Shown: piece after piece, positions 32,427-40,116 of the stretch
Layout of the letters: each line of letters opens with the position of its first letter
Position numbering within the stretch: the stretch's first letter is position 1
Source of the DNA: Mogibacterium sp.
GTDB taxonomy: Bacteria; Bacillota; Clostridia; Peptostreptococcales; Anaerovoracaceae
Reading direction: 5' to 3'
Assembly: GCA_017434025.1 (NCBI GenBank)
Contig: JAFRGC010000078.1
Coordinates: 1 to 41,406, forward strand
Length of the DNA stretch: 41,406 nt
Notes under the pieces: generated by a model
What the model was told of the DNA's origin: nothing
Seen by the model: only the letters and a program-made list of their open reading frames with translations
The model's database searches: none
Position numbers and translations under genes: made by a program

Positions 32427-33161
32427 TTATAGCTGCGATATGATCTCGTTCACATCGCCTCTCATGACCAGCATCGCTCTGCTGTCTGCCGGAGTAGGCT
32501 CCTTGTTGATGACAATCAGGTTGCGTCCGCTGAAATATTCCAGGTAGGATGCTGCCGGCTCTACCTGAAGTGACGTACCCGCTACGATCAGCGTATCTGC
32601 TCCTGAGATCTCGCGACAGGCACCGATACCGGTATACTTGTCCGGAGCCTCGCCGTACAGCACCACCCACGGCTTGATGATCCCTCCGCACCGTTCGCAG
32701 CGAGGGACCCCTTCGCTTTGCATGATCTTGTCCAGAGTATACTCGGCATCGCAGTCGACGCAGTAATTCTCGAGCACACTGCCGTGCAGTTCGTACACCC
32801 TCTTGTTGCCTGCAGCTCGGTGCAGCCCGTCGATGTTCTGGGTGACGATCCCTCTCAGTTTGTCCGCCTTCTCCAGCTCGTACAGCCACCGGTGGACGGC
32901 ATTCGGCCGGGCATCCGGGTGGATCATATACTTACGGTAGAAGTCGTAGAATTCCGCGGTGTGCAGCGCAAAGTACGCAGCACTGAGTATCGTCTCGGGC
33001 TCGAGTCCATTATAAGAATGCGCGTACAGCCCGCTGTCCGAACGGAAGTCCGGGATGCCGCTTGCAGTCGAGACCCCTGCACCGCCGAAGAAGACGATCC
33101 TGCGGGACCGCGAAACGATATTCCTGAGCGTCTCTATATCTGCACTGCTGTAACCGCTCAT
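32427..33161 (-). CDS. cobB: NAD-dependent protein deacylase (sirtuin)
   Basis: A 244-residue SIR2-family enzyme removing acyl groups from lysines with NAD. It has GGAGVSTASGIPDFRSDSG near residue 26, TQNIDGLHRAAG, the catalytic histidine in YELHGSV, and the zinc knuckle with CVDCDAEYT and CERCGG. The NAD-binding tail includes IVAGTSLQVEPAAS and LIVINKEPTPAD. Full length. It starts five bases after the DUF4870 gene. The tight spacing is unusual company for a sirtuin, and a functional link is not proven. Confidence 0.92.
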   Translation of the reverse strand: MSGYSSADIETLRNIVSRSRRIVFFGGAGVSTASGIPDFRSDSGLYAHSYNGLEPETILSAAYFALHTAEFYDFYRKYMIHPDARPNAVHRWLYELEKADKLRGIVTQNIDGLHRAAGNKRVYELHGSVLENYCVDCDAEYTLDKIMQSEGVPRCERCGGIIKPWVVLYGEAPDKYTGIGACREISGADTLIVAGTSLQVEPAASYLEYFSGRNLIVINKEPTPADSRAMLVMRGDVNEIISQL

Positions 33162-33166
33162 ACAGG

Positions 33167-33469
33167 TCAGTCGATCAGATGGATATCTCCGATGAACGGC
33201 AGAGGCTGTGTGCTCCCTGTCGCAGCGCGGTAGATCCCCAAGATCCAGAATACGAGTACGATCAGTTCTACAATGTTCCTCGCCAGTCCCCCGATCAGAG
33301 GGAAGATGGCAAATACGCCTGCGACCACCTCCAGGATGTTGATGACCAGCGCCTGGTTGATGTGGTGCGCTGCGAAGCGGTCACTAGGATCGCGGATAAC
33401 GAGCGCGACCACCCAGCCGATCCATGTGATATACGATATCACTGCTGCGAGCTTCGAATTGTTCTTCAT
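33167..33469 (-). CDS. DUF4870-family small membrane protein
   Basis: A 100-residue protein with three membrane segments: LAAVISYITWIGWVVALVI, the middle VINILEVVAGVFAIFPLIGG and the last NIVELIVLVFWILGIYRAA. The motif DRFAAHHINQAL after the first helix is typical of DUF4870/Tic20-like proteins. Function unknown. A GGAGC-type site precedes the ATG. It lies between the Mbeg1-like hydrolase and the sirtuin, apparently in one transcript. Confidence 0.75.
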   Translation of the reverse strand: MKNNSKLAAVISYITWIGWVVALVIRDPSDRFAAHHINQALVINILEVVAGVFAIFPLIGGLARNIVELIVLVFWILGIYRAATGSTQPLPFIGDIHLID

Positions 33470-33501
33470 TGTCTATATTGCTCCTTCCATATATATATAA
33501 G

Positions 33502-34614
33502 TTATCCTTGTTTGACGATATCCGATACGGAATCGAAAACGATCTGCCCTCCGCTCTGTAACAGTTCGCCGAAAATCTTCAATAATTCACGCTGCTTGTC
33601 CCACGGCAGCTCAGTCATCGTCGAGATCATTCGCTCAGCACTCCTGAGCTTACGAGCGCTCATCTCGCCGAACGTGCCGAAACCTGTTGCCTCAAAGATG
33701 TAGAACAGTGTGTTGACAAATGACTCCCTTGCTTTGTCATCGATCTTGCTGAGCCAGTCACTCTGCATCTCTCTGATGAACTTCCCGAGATCAGATAGCT
33801 CAGCCGGAACAAATTGATTCCTTTCGACCTGCCATGTCAAGCCGTCATGCTGCATCAGTCCGCTGGAAGAGCTCGCGACGACATGATGTTCGACTTTGTT
33901 GGTGAGCAGCATACCTATGATCGAGGTGTCCGGTACGATGCTGATCACTTTGGGGAGGATCCCTCTGTACTCTTCCGAGTTCATGACCTCACTGCGGAAT
34001 CCCGGGCCATCGTTCGTATAGACCTGCAGGATCCTGTCCCTGACTTTCGGTTTGCAGAACGCCGACGCATATACGGCAAAATTCCCGCCTTTGGAATGCC
34101 CGCCGACTCTCAGCGGACGTCTGGTCCTCCTGCCTGCCTCGTTCAGGTATTCCACTGCCAGCCTCTGGCCTTCTGTCTCCGGCTGGTAGCTCATGTTGAA
34201 GTCTTCCTTCCATCCTACGAGGGTGCTGTCAGTTCCTCTGAACGCGACATAAGCAGTCCCGTCGTTCAGTCTGAATGTGACCGCGGACATCTGCACGTCC
34301 TTGTGGGTATCAATTATATTGACGTAATTAGTCAGGACGATATCGCCCAGTCTGCGGCCGGTCAGCATGCCATCCATCAGTAGTGGCGCTTTAGCGACCG
34401 GGTTGTCCGATATGCGGAGCTCCTTCCTGTCATGTTCAGCAAAGAATTGTTCGCAGGCTTTCCTGAGCGTGATGCCCCGTCCCTCAGACGGGACGATCCC
34501 ATCAAAATGTGTGTATGATAATTCGGCAAGTATGAGATTGTCGACTTCATTGAACGGATCTGCGTCAAGCGGTACATCCGCGCGCCAATGAAGATAGTCG
34601 AAAACATCAGCCAT
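33502..34614 (-). CDS. Mbeg1-like (DUF2974) alpha/beta-hydrolase
   Basis: A 370-residue lipase-like protein of the DUF2974/Mbeg1 family. The N-terminal segment MADVFDYLHWRADVPLDADP to ILAELSYTHFDGIV is characteristic of the family. The core shows YVAFRGTDSTLVGWKEDFNM, the nucleophile elbow RVGGHSKGGNFAVY (Ser) and the later acid in TNDGPGFRSEV. The last 100 residues are helical. No signal peptide is present, so it is cytosolic. Substrate unknown. It opens the group DUF2974-DUF4870-sirtuin on the minus strand. Confidence 0.85.
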   Translation of the reverse strand: MADVFDYLHWRADVPLDADPFNEVDNLILAELSYTHFDGIVPSEGRGITLRKACEQFFAEHDRKELRISDNPVAKAPLLMDGMLTGRRLGDIVLTNYVNIIDTHKDVQMSAVTFRLNDGTAYVAFRGTDSTLVGWKEDFNMSYQPETEGQRLAVEYLNEAGRRTRRPLRVGGHSKGGNFAVYASAFCKPKVRDRILQVYTNDGPGFRSEVMNSEEYRGILPKVISIVPDTSIIGMLLTNKVEHHVVASSSSGLMQHDGLTWQVERNQFVPAELSDLGKFIREMQSDWLSKIDDKARESFVNTLFYIFEATGFGTFGEMSARKLRSAERMISTMTELPWDKQRELLKIFGELLQSGGQIVFDSVSDIVKQG

Positions 34615-34679
34615 TATTCACAACACCTCCGGTACTCTGATAATATGTTTTGATTATAGCACAACCGATGCACATTGCA

Positions 34680-34868
34680 TCAGATCGATGGTTCTTCGGC
34701 AGACTCTGCCTCTTCCACTGATACATTGACGACTCCCGACGATTCCATCATGCGTCTGTGCTCTTCTTCGGCTTGCCGCAGCACATCATCAAGGCCGTTC
34801 AGGGATTTGAACGGGGCGAACTGTTTCGCTCGCTGTTCTATCGGCATCTTAGTCCTTGGTTTCTTCAT
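34680..34868 (-). CDS. YolD-like protein
   Basis: A 62-residue YolD-family protein with the conserved core MPIEQRAKQFAPFKSLNGLD followed by an acidic helix. It overlaps the end of the Y-family polymerase gene by four bases (ATGA). YolD proteins are typically encoded beside UvrX/UmuC-like polymerases and are thought to work as an accessory to them, so context and sequence agree. It is shorter than the usual roughly 110 residues and lacks the C-terminal beta domain. Confidence 0.8.
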   Translation of the reverse strand: MKKPRTKMPIEQRAKQFAPFKSLNGLDDVLRQAEEEHRRMMESSGVVNVSVEEAESAEEPSI

Positions 34869-36214
34869 TCCCTGTGCCCTCCGATCTGGTGATTGCGCTC
34901 GCGCGTAGTGGCAGCCTCTTCCAGGTCCATGCCTCTGAACATCGCATCCTTGCCGTACTTGCTGCGGATCTTGTTGACCGCTTCCTGCAGAGCTTCATCG
35001 CGCTTGATCCGGGCATTGGCTTCAGCGATCGGATCACCCATCGTCTCCCGCCTGATCTGTCCCTGCGTTGAGCCTTCCTCCTCCGCCTCACGGTCAGCAA
35101 GGTCGAATAGTGTGATCTGTCCATCAGCAGCCCGTTCCTTGATATCGTTGAAGTTGACGAAGATCCTCCTGACCGGATAGCTGTGATTGGTGATCCGGTA
35201 GTACAGATCCGTGACGGCCGGCATGATCACCGACGCGGCGCTGATCGCCAGACTGAACGAGACGGACCCGTGTGTCATCGGGACTTTGAGGGCGTTGGAA
35301 TATCCCACTCCAAGCGAAACGTTCTTCGTCACCATCCCCGCCTCCGTCATCTCGTGGCAGAGAAGTTCCGTCATCTCCTTGACGATCAGGGCGCCCTCCT
35401 CGTTGGTATAGTCGCGCATCAGCACCTGTCCGCGGGAGAGTGAATGGCTTTTGTTCTTATACCCCTTGATATCTGCGATCGTCGTCGGCTCGATCCCGTA
35501 TGCGTGATCTATCAGGAGTTCCGCATCGATGCCAAACATCCGGTACAGCACTTCATCGTCGCGTTCCGCCTGTTCGGCGATCCCGCGCATCGTCGTTATG
35601 CCGATCCGCGCAAGTCTGCGCGCCGTTCCCGAACCGATCCGCCAGAAATCTGTAAGCGGTTTGTGGTCCCACAGCAGCTCACGGTATGACTTCTCGTCAA
35701 GCACGCCGATGAAGTCCGGTGCGTGTTTGGCCAAGATGTCCAGCGCGATCTTGCACAGATACATGTTCGGTCCGATGCCTGCTGTCGCTCTGACTCCGAC
35801 TCTGCGGTAGACTTCGCTCATCAGAAAGTTCGCCATTTGCTTTGGTGTGAAGCTGTATCTGGAGAGATAATTCGTGACATCGAGGAACACTTCGTCTATG
35901 GAGTAGACGTGCATGTCCTCGGGCGCTATATAGTCGAGGTAGATCTTGTAGATCTCGGCTGCGTACTCCATGTACAGCTGCATCCTCGGCGGCGCCATGA
36001 TGTATTCAAAACTCTTCGGGATCTCGAACACTCTCGCTCTGCTGCTGACGCCTCTCGCCCTGAGCGATGGAGACACAGCAAGGCAGATGGTCTTGTCCGA
36101 GCGTGTCGGATCGGCGACCACCAGGTCTGTCGTCATCGGATCAAGTCCGCGCTCGACACACTCGACCGAAGCATAGAAGGATTTGAGATCTATACAGAGA
36201 AACGTTCTTTCCAT
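34865..36214 (-). CDS. Y-family DNA polymerase (UvrX/DinB-like)
   Basis: A 449-residue translesion polymerase. Palm motifs are FLCIDLKSFYASVECVERG (metal-binding Asp9) and VYSIDEVFLDVT (Asp107, Glu108). The helix-hairpin-helix thumb is near FWRIGSGTARRLARIGITTM, and the little-finger domain follows. The C-terminus is rich in charged residues, lacks a clear beta-clamp motif and overlaps yolD by four bases. The frame opens with a TTG at 36226; the ATG at 36214 is preferred, although no strong ribosome site marks either. It copies past DNA damage. It lies about 17 bases after an AraC-type regulator, an unusual control partner. Confidence 0.85.
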   Translation of the reverse strand: MERTFLCIDLKSFYASVECVERGLDPMTTDLVVADPTRSDKTICLAVSPSLRARGVSSRARVFEIPKSFEYIMAPPRMQLYMEYAAEIYKIYLDYIAPEDMHVYSIDEVFLDVTNYLSRYSFTPKQMANFLMSEVYRRVGVRATAGIGPNMYLCKIALDILAKHAPDFIGVLDEKSYRELLWDHKPLTDFWRIGSGTARRLARIGITTMRGIAEQAERDDEVLYRMFGIDAELLIDHAYGIEPTTIADIKGYKNKSHSLSRGQVLMRDYTNEEGALIVKEMTELLCHEMTEAGMVTKNVSLGVGYSNALKVPMTHGSVSFSLAISAASVIMPAVTDLYYRITNHSYPVRRIFVNFNDIKERAADGQITLFDLADREAEEEGSTQGQIRRETMGDPIAEANARIKRDEALQEAVNKIRSKYGKDAMFRGMDLEEAATTRERNHQIGGHRE

Positions 36215-36231
36215 GTCTATCGTCAATAATG

Positions 36232-36978
36232 TTATACCGTCTTCCTCCGGTACTCGACCGGGGTCATACCCTCGATCTCAGTAAAATTCTTGGTAAAGTA
36301 ACTCTGCGAGCAGAACGCCAGCCGGTCGGCTATCGCAGAAACCGTCATGTCGGTGTCGCGCAGCATGCGTTTGGCCTCGAGGATGCGCTCCCTGAGAATG
36401 AACTCACTGATGGTGATCCCCATCTCCTCCCGGAACAGCGCGGATGCATATGTACGGCTGACGCTGACATGCTCGGCGATCTGGGCCAGTTCGATCTTCT
36501 CGGTCAGGTGCTCCTCGATATATGTCATCATCTTGACTAGTCTCGGCGAATGAGATTTCTCCCTGATGACATATTTCATCTTGACGGCGTAGCTGTGGGC
36601 CATGCCGTGCACGAGATCGTAGAGATCCGGCAGAGACACTGCGTTGTCGAACTCCTTGATGAACTCATCTCGGATATCATAAGCGACCATATCCAGCAGT
36701 CCGGCCTGTATCGTTACGAGGCACATCTCCGAAGCGGCGCAGATCGATTCATAGTACATCTTGTTCATCGCTTCGCTGTAGGATCCGCATCTGTTGTAAA
36801 GCGCGGTCGGATACTCATAGTTCATCTGAGAGAGGTTCGCGATCGTCTCGGTATCGCCGGTGATAATTGCGTCAAAGTATTTCTTCTTGCGCGCATAAGG
36901 CAGGTAAGTCTGGTTCCTCCTCGTGCGGCTCAGTATCATGTTGGTGCTTTTCCTGTTTGCCATTTCAATATTACCCAT
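36232..36978 (-). CDS. AraC-family transcriptional regulator
   Basis: A 248-residue regulator. The last 100 residues hold the two AraC helix-turn-helix units (ELAQIAEHVSVSRTYASALF and VSAIADRLAFCSQSYFTKNF), ending EGMTPVEYRRKTV. Residues 1-145 are a helical sensor-like domain of no clear family (AAITGDTETIANL-like and VTIQAGLLDMVAYDIRDEF segments). No cupin barrel is recognised. It is the first gene of the AraC-polymerase-YolD operon, with an extended -10 box and an inverted repeat just upstream, which suggests self-control. Confidence 0.85.
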   Translation of the reverse strand: MGNIEMANRKSTNMILSRTRRNQTYLPYARKKKYFDAIITGDTETIANLSQMNYEYPTALYNRCGSYSEAMNKMYYESICAASEMCLVTIQAGLLDMVAYDIRDEFIKEFDNAVSLPDLYDLVHGMAHSYAVKMKYVIREKSHSPRLVKMMTYIEEHLTEKIELAQIAEHVSVSRTYASALFREEMGITISEFILRERILEAKRMLRDTDMTVSAIADRLAFCSQSYFTKNFTEIEGMTPVEYRRKTV

Positions 36979-36988
36979 TATTGTAATT

Positions 36989-37020
36989 ATGTTATATATT
37001 TCGCAACATTATTATAACAT
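36989..37020 (-). promoter_or_regulatory. AraC-polymerase operon promoter with inverted repeat
   Basis: On the minus strand TGTTATAAT (37011-37019) is a perfect extended -10, giving a start about 26 bases before the AraC ATG. ATGTTATA (36989-36996) and TATAACAT (37013-37020) form an eight-base inverted repeat that overlaps this -10, a plausible operator. Confidence 0.5.
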
Positions 37021-37074
37021 AGTCGCTTGCCATCTAATAAAATATATTTACGAAATGTGTTAGTTTTGCAGGCT

Positions 37075-37226
37075 GTCAGTTCAACTCGAGAGAGTATGTT
37101 TGCTAACTTACACATAGGCCTTTCAGTCTACGGGAAAGGCCCAACGTGAACTCGATATGAGATAGTGCTTTGAAGAAACGGCTATGCGCAGGTTGAGTGG
37201 GGTCGACTTGTACGAAGTCGTTTTTT
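37075..37226 (+). ncRNA. Candidate structured small RNA with its own terminator
   Basis: This 328-base gap (37021-37349) has no protein gene. On the plus strand 37075-37087 pairs with 37195-37207 (11 of 13 positions with wobbles), closing a domain. Inside is a perfect hairpin, GGCCTTTC (37117-37124) with GAAAGGCC (37134-37141), and smaller stems TATGT/ACATA and CTC-GATAT-GAG. A terminator ends it at 37204-37226. No plus-strand gene lies nearby to own that terminator, so a free RNA is the simplest reading. Size and closed-arm layout recall 6S RNA, but no family signature is recognised and no convincing promoter is seen. Confidence 0.45.
37204..37226 (+). terminator. Terminator of the small RNA candidate
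   Basis: CGACTT, a five-base loop and AAGTCG, followed by six Ts. The stem partly competes with the closing stem of the upstream RNA (37204-37207 shared). Confidence 0.75.
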
Positions 37227-37245
37227 CATTGTGTCAAAATAACAG

Positions 37246-37284
37246 ACGCGGAGCATCCGGTCTTTCGACCGGACTTCTCCGCGT
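37246..37284 (-). terminator. Terminator of the GH25/acidic protein operon
   Basis: ACGCGGAG/CTCCGCGT and TCCGGTC/GACCGGA form a fifteen-base-pair stem with a small internal loop and a TTTC tetraloop. On the minus strand CTGTTATTTTG follows, so it fits the gene ending at 37350. Confidence 0.7.
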
Positions 37285-37349
37285 GATGATCTGCTGTCTG
37301 CCAGCTTGCGTATTCAAGTCAATAGTGTGTTGTGTTGTATCGACGCCGC

Positions 37350-37763
37350 TCAGTGCCTGCCTTTATATTGATCCTTATTGCGTCTCCTGCTGAGTGCCGA
37401 AATGACAGCATAGAGAATTACTATCAGGACCCCGGCTGAAATGATAATTGCCCAAGGTATCTGAAGTGGTATTGCTCCTCCCGGCACTTCCTCTTCCACA
37501 TCTTCTGCATCCTCAGTATCCTCGGGAGTTGTTTCTTCTGCAGATCCATCGTCCGGCAGGATTTCTTCCTCTCCGGCCTCTGCATCGGATTCTTCCACAT
37601 CCGGGAATTCCTGAGCAGTAGTGCTGTCGCCCGGCTCCTCTGCCTCTGCAGACATCGACTGAGAGTGAGCATCCTCGCCGTTGTCCGACTCCGCCCAGGC
37701 AAAACAGCATCCCGCCGCTATGAGCGTCAGTATCAACGATAGAATGAATAGCTTTCTCTTCAT
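37350..37763 (-). CDS. Acidic membrane-anchored surface protein
   Basis: A 137-residue protein with a signal peptide (MKRKLFILSLILTLIAAGCCFAWA). A strongly acidic, low-complexity region follows (about 70 residues of Glu, Asp, Ser, Thr and Pro, for example EETTPEDTEDAEDVEEEV). Then come one membrane helix (IPWAIIISAGVLIVILYAVI) and a basic tail (SRRRNKDQYKGRH). It looks like a cell-surface stalk. It begins six bases after the GH25 lysozyme stop, whose own linker has the same acidic make-up, so the two probably act together in the envelope. Function unknown. Confidence 0.75.
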   Translation of the reverse strand: MKRKLFILSLILTLIAAGCCFAWAESDNGEDAHSQSMSAEAEEPGDSTTAQEFPDVEESDAEAGEEEILPDDGSAEETTPEDTEDAEDVEEEVPGGAIPLQIPWAIIISAGVLIVILYAVISALSRRRNKDQYKGRH

Positions 37764-37769
37764 GGCTTG

Positions 37770-40064
37770 CTACTTAGTCCTGACCTTCCTGGCCGAGCTC
37801 CAAGCTGAATAATATGTCTTGCCGTTCACTTTCCTGTAGGAACGGACCTGAACATAGTAGTATTTCTTTCTCTTGAGCTTGTAGATCGACTTATAATCTT
37901 TCTTATATGTGGTGCCGATATTCCTGATCGCAGCACCGGACATATTTGGCTTGAGACTGTACCTGACCTGATAGCCGGTGACCTGGGACTTGCTGAGTCT
38001 CTTGACCTTCACATAGAATCCCTTCTTGCGGGCTTTGAGGCTCTTGAAGCTGGCCTTCGGAACCGTGACCTTGGATGCTGTGGATTTTACAGTAGTGACA
38101 GCTGCCGGAGCTGCCGCTAATGCAGTACCTCTGCCAAGGTAGTTCGCTGCTCGTGTATTGATCGTGTCTCCGAGAACAGTCAGATCCGCCGTGCCGACAA
38201 GTGTGCTGCCCTTATAGACAGCGAGCATCATTCCGGTCTTTACAGCGGTATCGCCACTGCGTTTGACACCTTTATTGCTGATCACTGCCAGGCTGTATCC
38301 ATCATATCCCTCTCTGAACGCGAGTCCGGAGAGAAGTTCATCTACAGTAAGGCCGGCAGGGATGTTCCTGACATATCCGCCATAGGAGCTGGTACCGATG
38401 TTGAGATCATAGACGGTCTCATTGGTAACGACCGTCTCCGTGACTGATCCCGGTCTGGTATCTTCTTCAACAGTGATTACGTCATCACCGCTCTCCTGAT
38501 CAGCAGATCCTTCCGACAGATCAGCTTCAGGCTGGACTACCGGTTCTTCTGATTCCGCAGATTCTTCCTGAACAACTTCCTCGTTTTCGTTGACCACTGC
38601 AGGCTCCTCCGGCTGTGCGGTCTCACCAGTCTCCGCAGGGTCTGCTGCCTCTTCTGTGACGACAGGCTCCTTGGCAGTTGATGTGAATTCAGGGAAATAT
38701 GTCACCGCTTCCGTTACCTGAGCGATGCCTTCTCCGTTCACAGATCTCCAACCAGCAAATTCGTATGTAAATTCATCGTCTTCCGCCTTAACAGGTGCTT
38801 CCGGTACCGCGACAGCATCTGCTGCAGTTCCTTCTTCATAGTATGCGGAAGTGATCTCCTCGCCATCCTCATTGACAAATTTCACGAGGTAGCTCGTGAC
38901 GTCCTTCGTCTTGAACGCATTGCCGAATATCAGTCTGCCCGCGCTGTCTTTGCAATTATTCAGACCTGTATGCGCAGCAAATCCGCTGTCGATCGTGATA
39001 GGAACGAGCGCGTAGCCCGCATAGCTGCCGATACCCTTGATATATGCGTAAGCTCCGGAAGAACTCTTGGCGATATTTCTGATCCCGCCGATGATGTAGT
39101 CAGTTCCTTCCTTGAGCAGCTTGGTGCCATCGTATAACTCGAAATGAGGTTTGATCAGGCTGCCTGTGTAGTTGAAATCTGTGACTCCATAGATCTCTAC
39201 GATCGCGGATTTATTAGGGTTCTTGTTGATGTACCAGTAGTTGCAGTCGACGTAGCCTACCGACTTATCGTCGCTGGTCGACAGAATACCGCTGATTTTG
39301 CCCGTGCTGGTGTACTGCCACTTGGAGTAATTCACATCCGACTGATTCCTGCTGTAGTACTGCGCGCACCACAGGTCGATATCCTTCTCGAGCTTGGAAG
39401 CATCGATGTTGGATCTGAAGAAGCTGGTGCAAGCGTAGATGCCAGGTGTGAATCCAGCCTTCCTGATCTCATCGCAGAATGCTCTGGCGGCTGCGGTCGC
39501 AGTCGTCTTGTTGATCCCGTAGAGTCTGCCTGACGAACTGGAACCCGCGTACTCGTAGTCCATGTAGACCGGCAGCTCGAGATCCTTAGGGGTGATCCCG
39601 TATTCACCGAGCAGCTTGAGCGCGTACTGCGCTTCCTTGCGCGCCTCGGCAGCACTCTTCGCCTGCGAGAAAACATATACACCCTTCATCACTCCCGCGG
39701 CTTTCGCGTTGGCAAAGTGAGTCTTGAACTTGCTGTCGTAATCGGTCGTCAGAGTCTTCGGTCCGTAGTATGTGAACGAGACTCTCATGATCGCGAAATC
39801 CACACCTTTGGACTTTGCGGTCACCCAGTTGCTCTTCTTGGAATTGAAATACGAAACGTCAACGCCGTTGACCAGCAGGTTCCCGCTGTATTTTCCATTG
39901 TGATAATAAGTCGAATACCCTGTATTGCTGAACGGGGCAGTGGTCGTGAACTCAGCGCCTCCATAAACAGGCTCAGCAAATACCATCATGCCTGCAATAA
40001 GACATACTGTCAGCATGCATGATAGTACGGGTCTGACTATCAAGGTCTTGTGTTTAGATCTCAT
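37770..40064 (-). CDS. Secreted GH25 lysozyme with InlB-like and fibronectin-like tail
   Basis: A 764-residue exported muramidase. A signal peptide ends near AEPVYG. Residues about 65-280 are the GH25 catalytic domain: NGVDVSYFN with its Asp, FAIMRVSF, and LPVYMDYEYAG giving the catalytic Asp/Glu pair near 169-171. It cleaves peptidoglycan glycan chains. After it come a beta-sandwich region and an InlB B-repeat-like segment (VKFVNEDGEEITSAYYEEGT to FTYEFAGW). A long Glu/Pro-rich linker, another small domain and a C-terminal fibronectin-like module (ITGYQVRYSLKPNMSG-like, YYYVQVRSYRKVNGKTYYSA) follow. Two ATGs are adjacent; the second (40064) is better spaced from AAGGAG. Confidence 0.9.
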   Translation of the reverse strand: MRSKHKTLIVRPVLSCMLTVCLIAGMMVFAEPVYGGAEFTTTAPFSNTGYSTYYHNGKYSGNLLVNGVDVSYFNSKKSNWVTAKSKGVDFAIMRVSFTYYGPKTLTTDYDSKFKTHFANAKAAGVMKGVYVFSQAKSAAEARKEAQYALKLLGEYGITPKDLELPVYMDYEYAGSSSSGRLYGINKTTATAAARAFCDEIRKAGFTPGIYACTSFFRSNIDASKLEKDIDLWCAQYYSRNQSDVNYSKWQYTSTGKISGILSTSDDKSVGYVDCNYWYINKNPNKSAIVEIYGVTDFNYTGSLIKPHFELYDGTKLLKEGTDYIIGGIRNIAKSSSGAYAYIKGIGSYAGYALVPITIDSGFAAHTGLNNCKDSAGRLIFGNAFKTKDVTSYLVKFVNEDGEEITSAYYEEGTAADAVAVPEAPVKAEDDEFTYEFAGWRSVNGEGIAQVTEAVTYFPEFTSTAKEPVVTEEAADPAETGETAQPEEPAVVNENEEVVQEESAESEEPVVQPEADLSEGSADQESGDDVITVEEDTRPGSVTETVVTNETVYDLNIGTSSYGGYVRNIPAGLTVDELLSGLAFREGYDGYSLAVISNKGVKRSGDTAVKTGMMLAVYKGSTLVGTADLTVLGDTINTRAANYLGRGTALAAAPAAVTTVKSTASKVTVPKASFKSLKARKKGFYVKVKRLSKSQVTGYQVRYSLKPNMSGAAIRNIGTTYKKDYKSIYKLKRKKYYYVQVRSYRKVNGKTYYSAWSSARKVRTK

Positions 40065-40116
40065 CATGACTCCTTCCCTGTTTCAGCGCTCTCCTGACTC
40101 TGCTGAACGCTGACTG

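Noticed and set aside
37075-37226. Firm naming of the RNA as 6S (ssrS)
   Set aside because: Size and general shape fit, but I could not identify the conserved central bubble sequence or a promoter, so it is left as an unnamed candidate.
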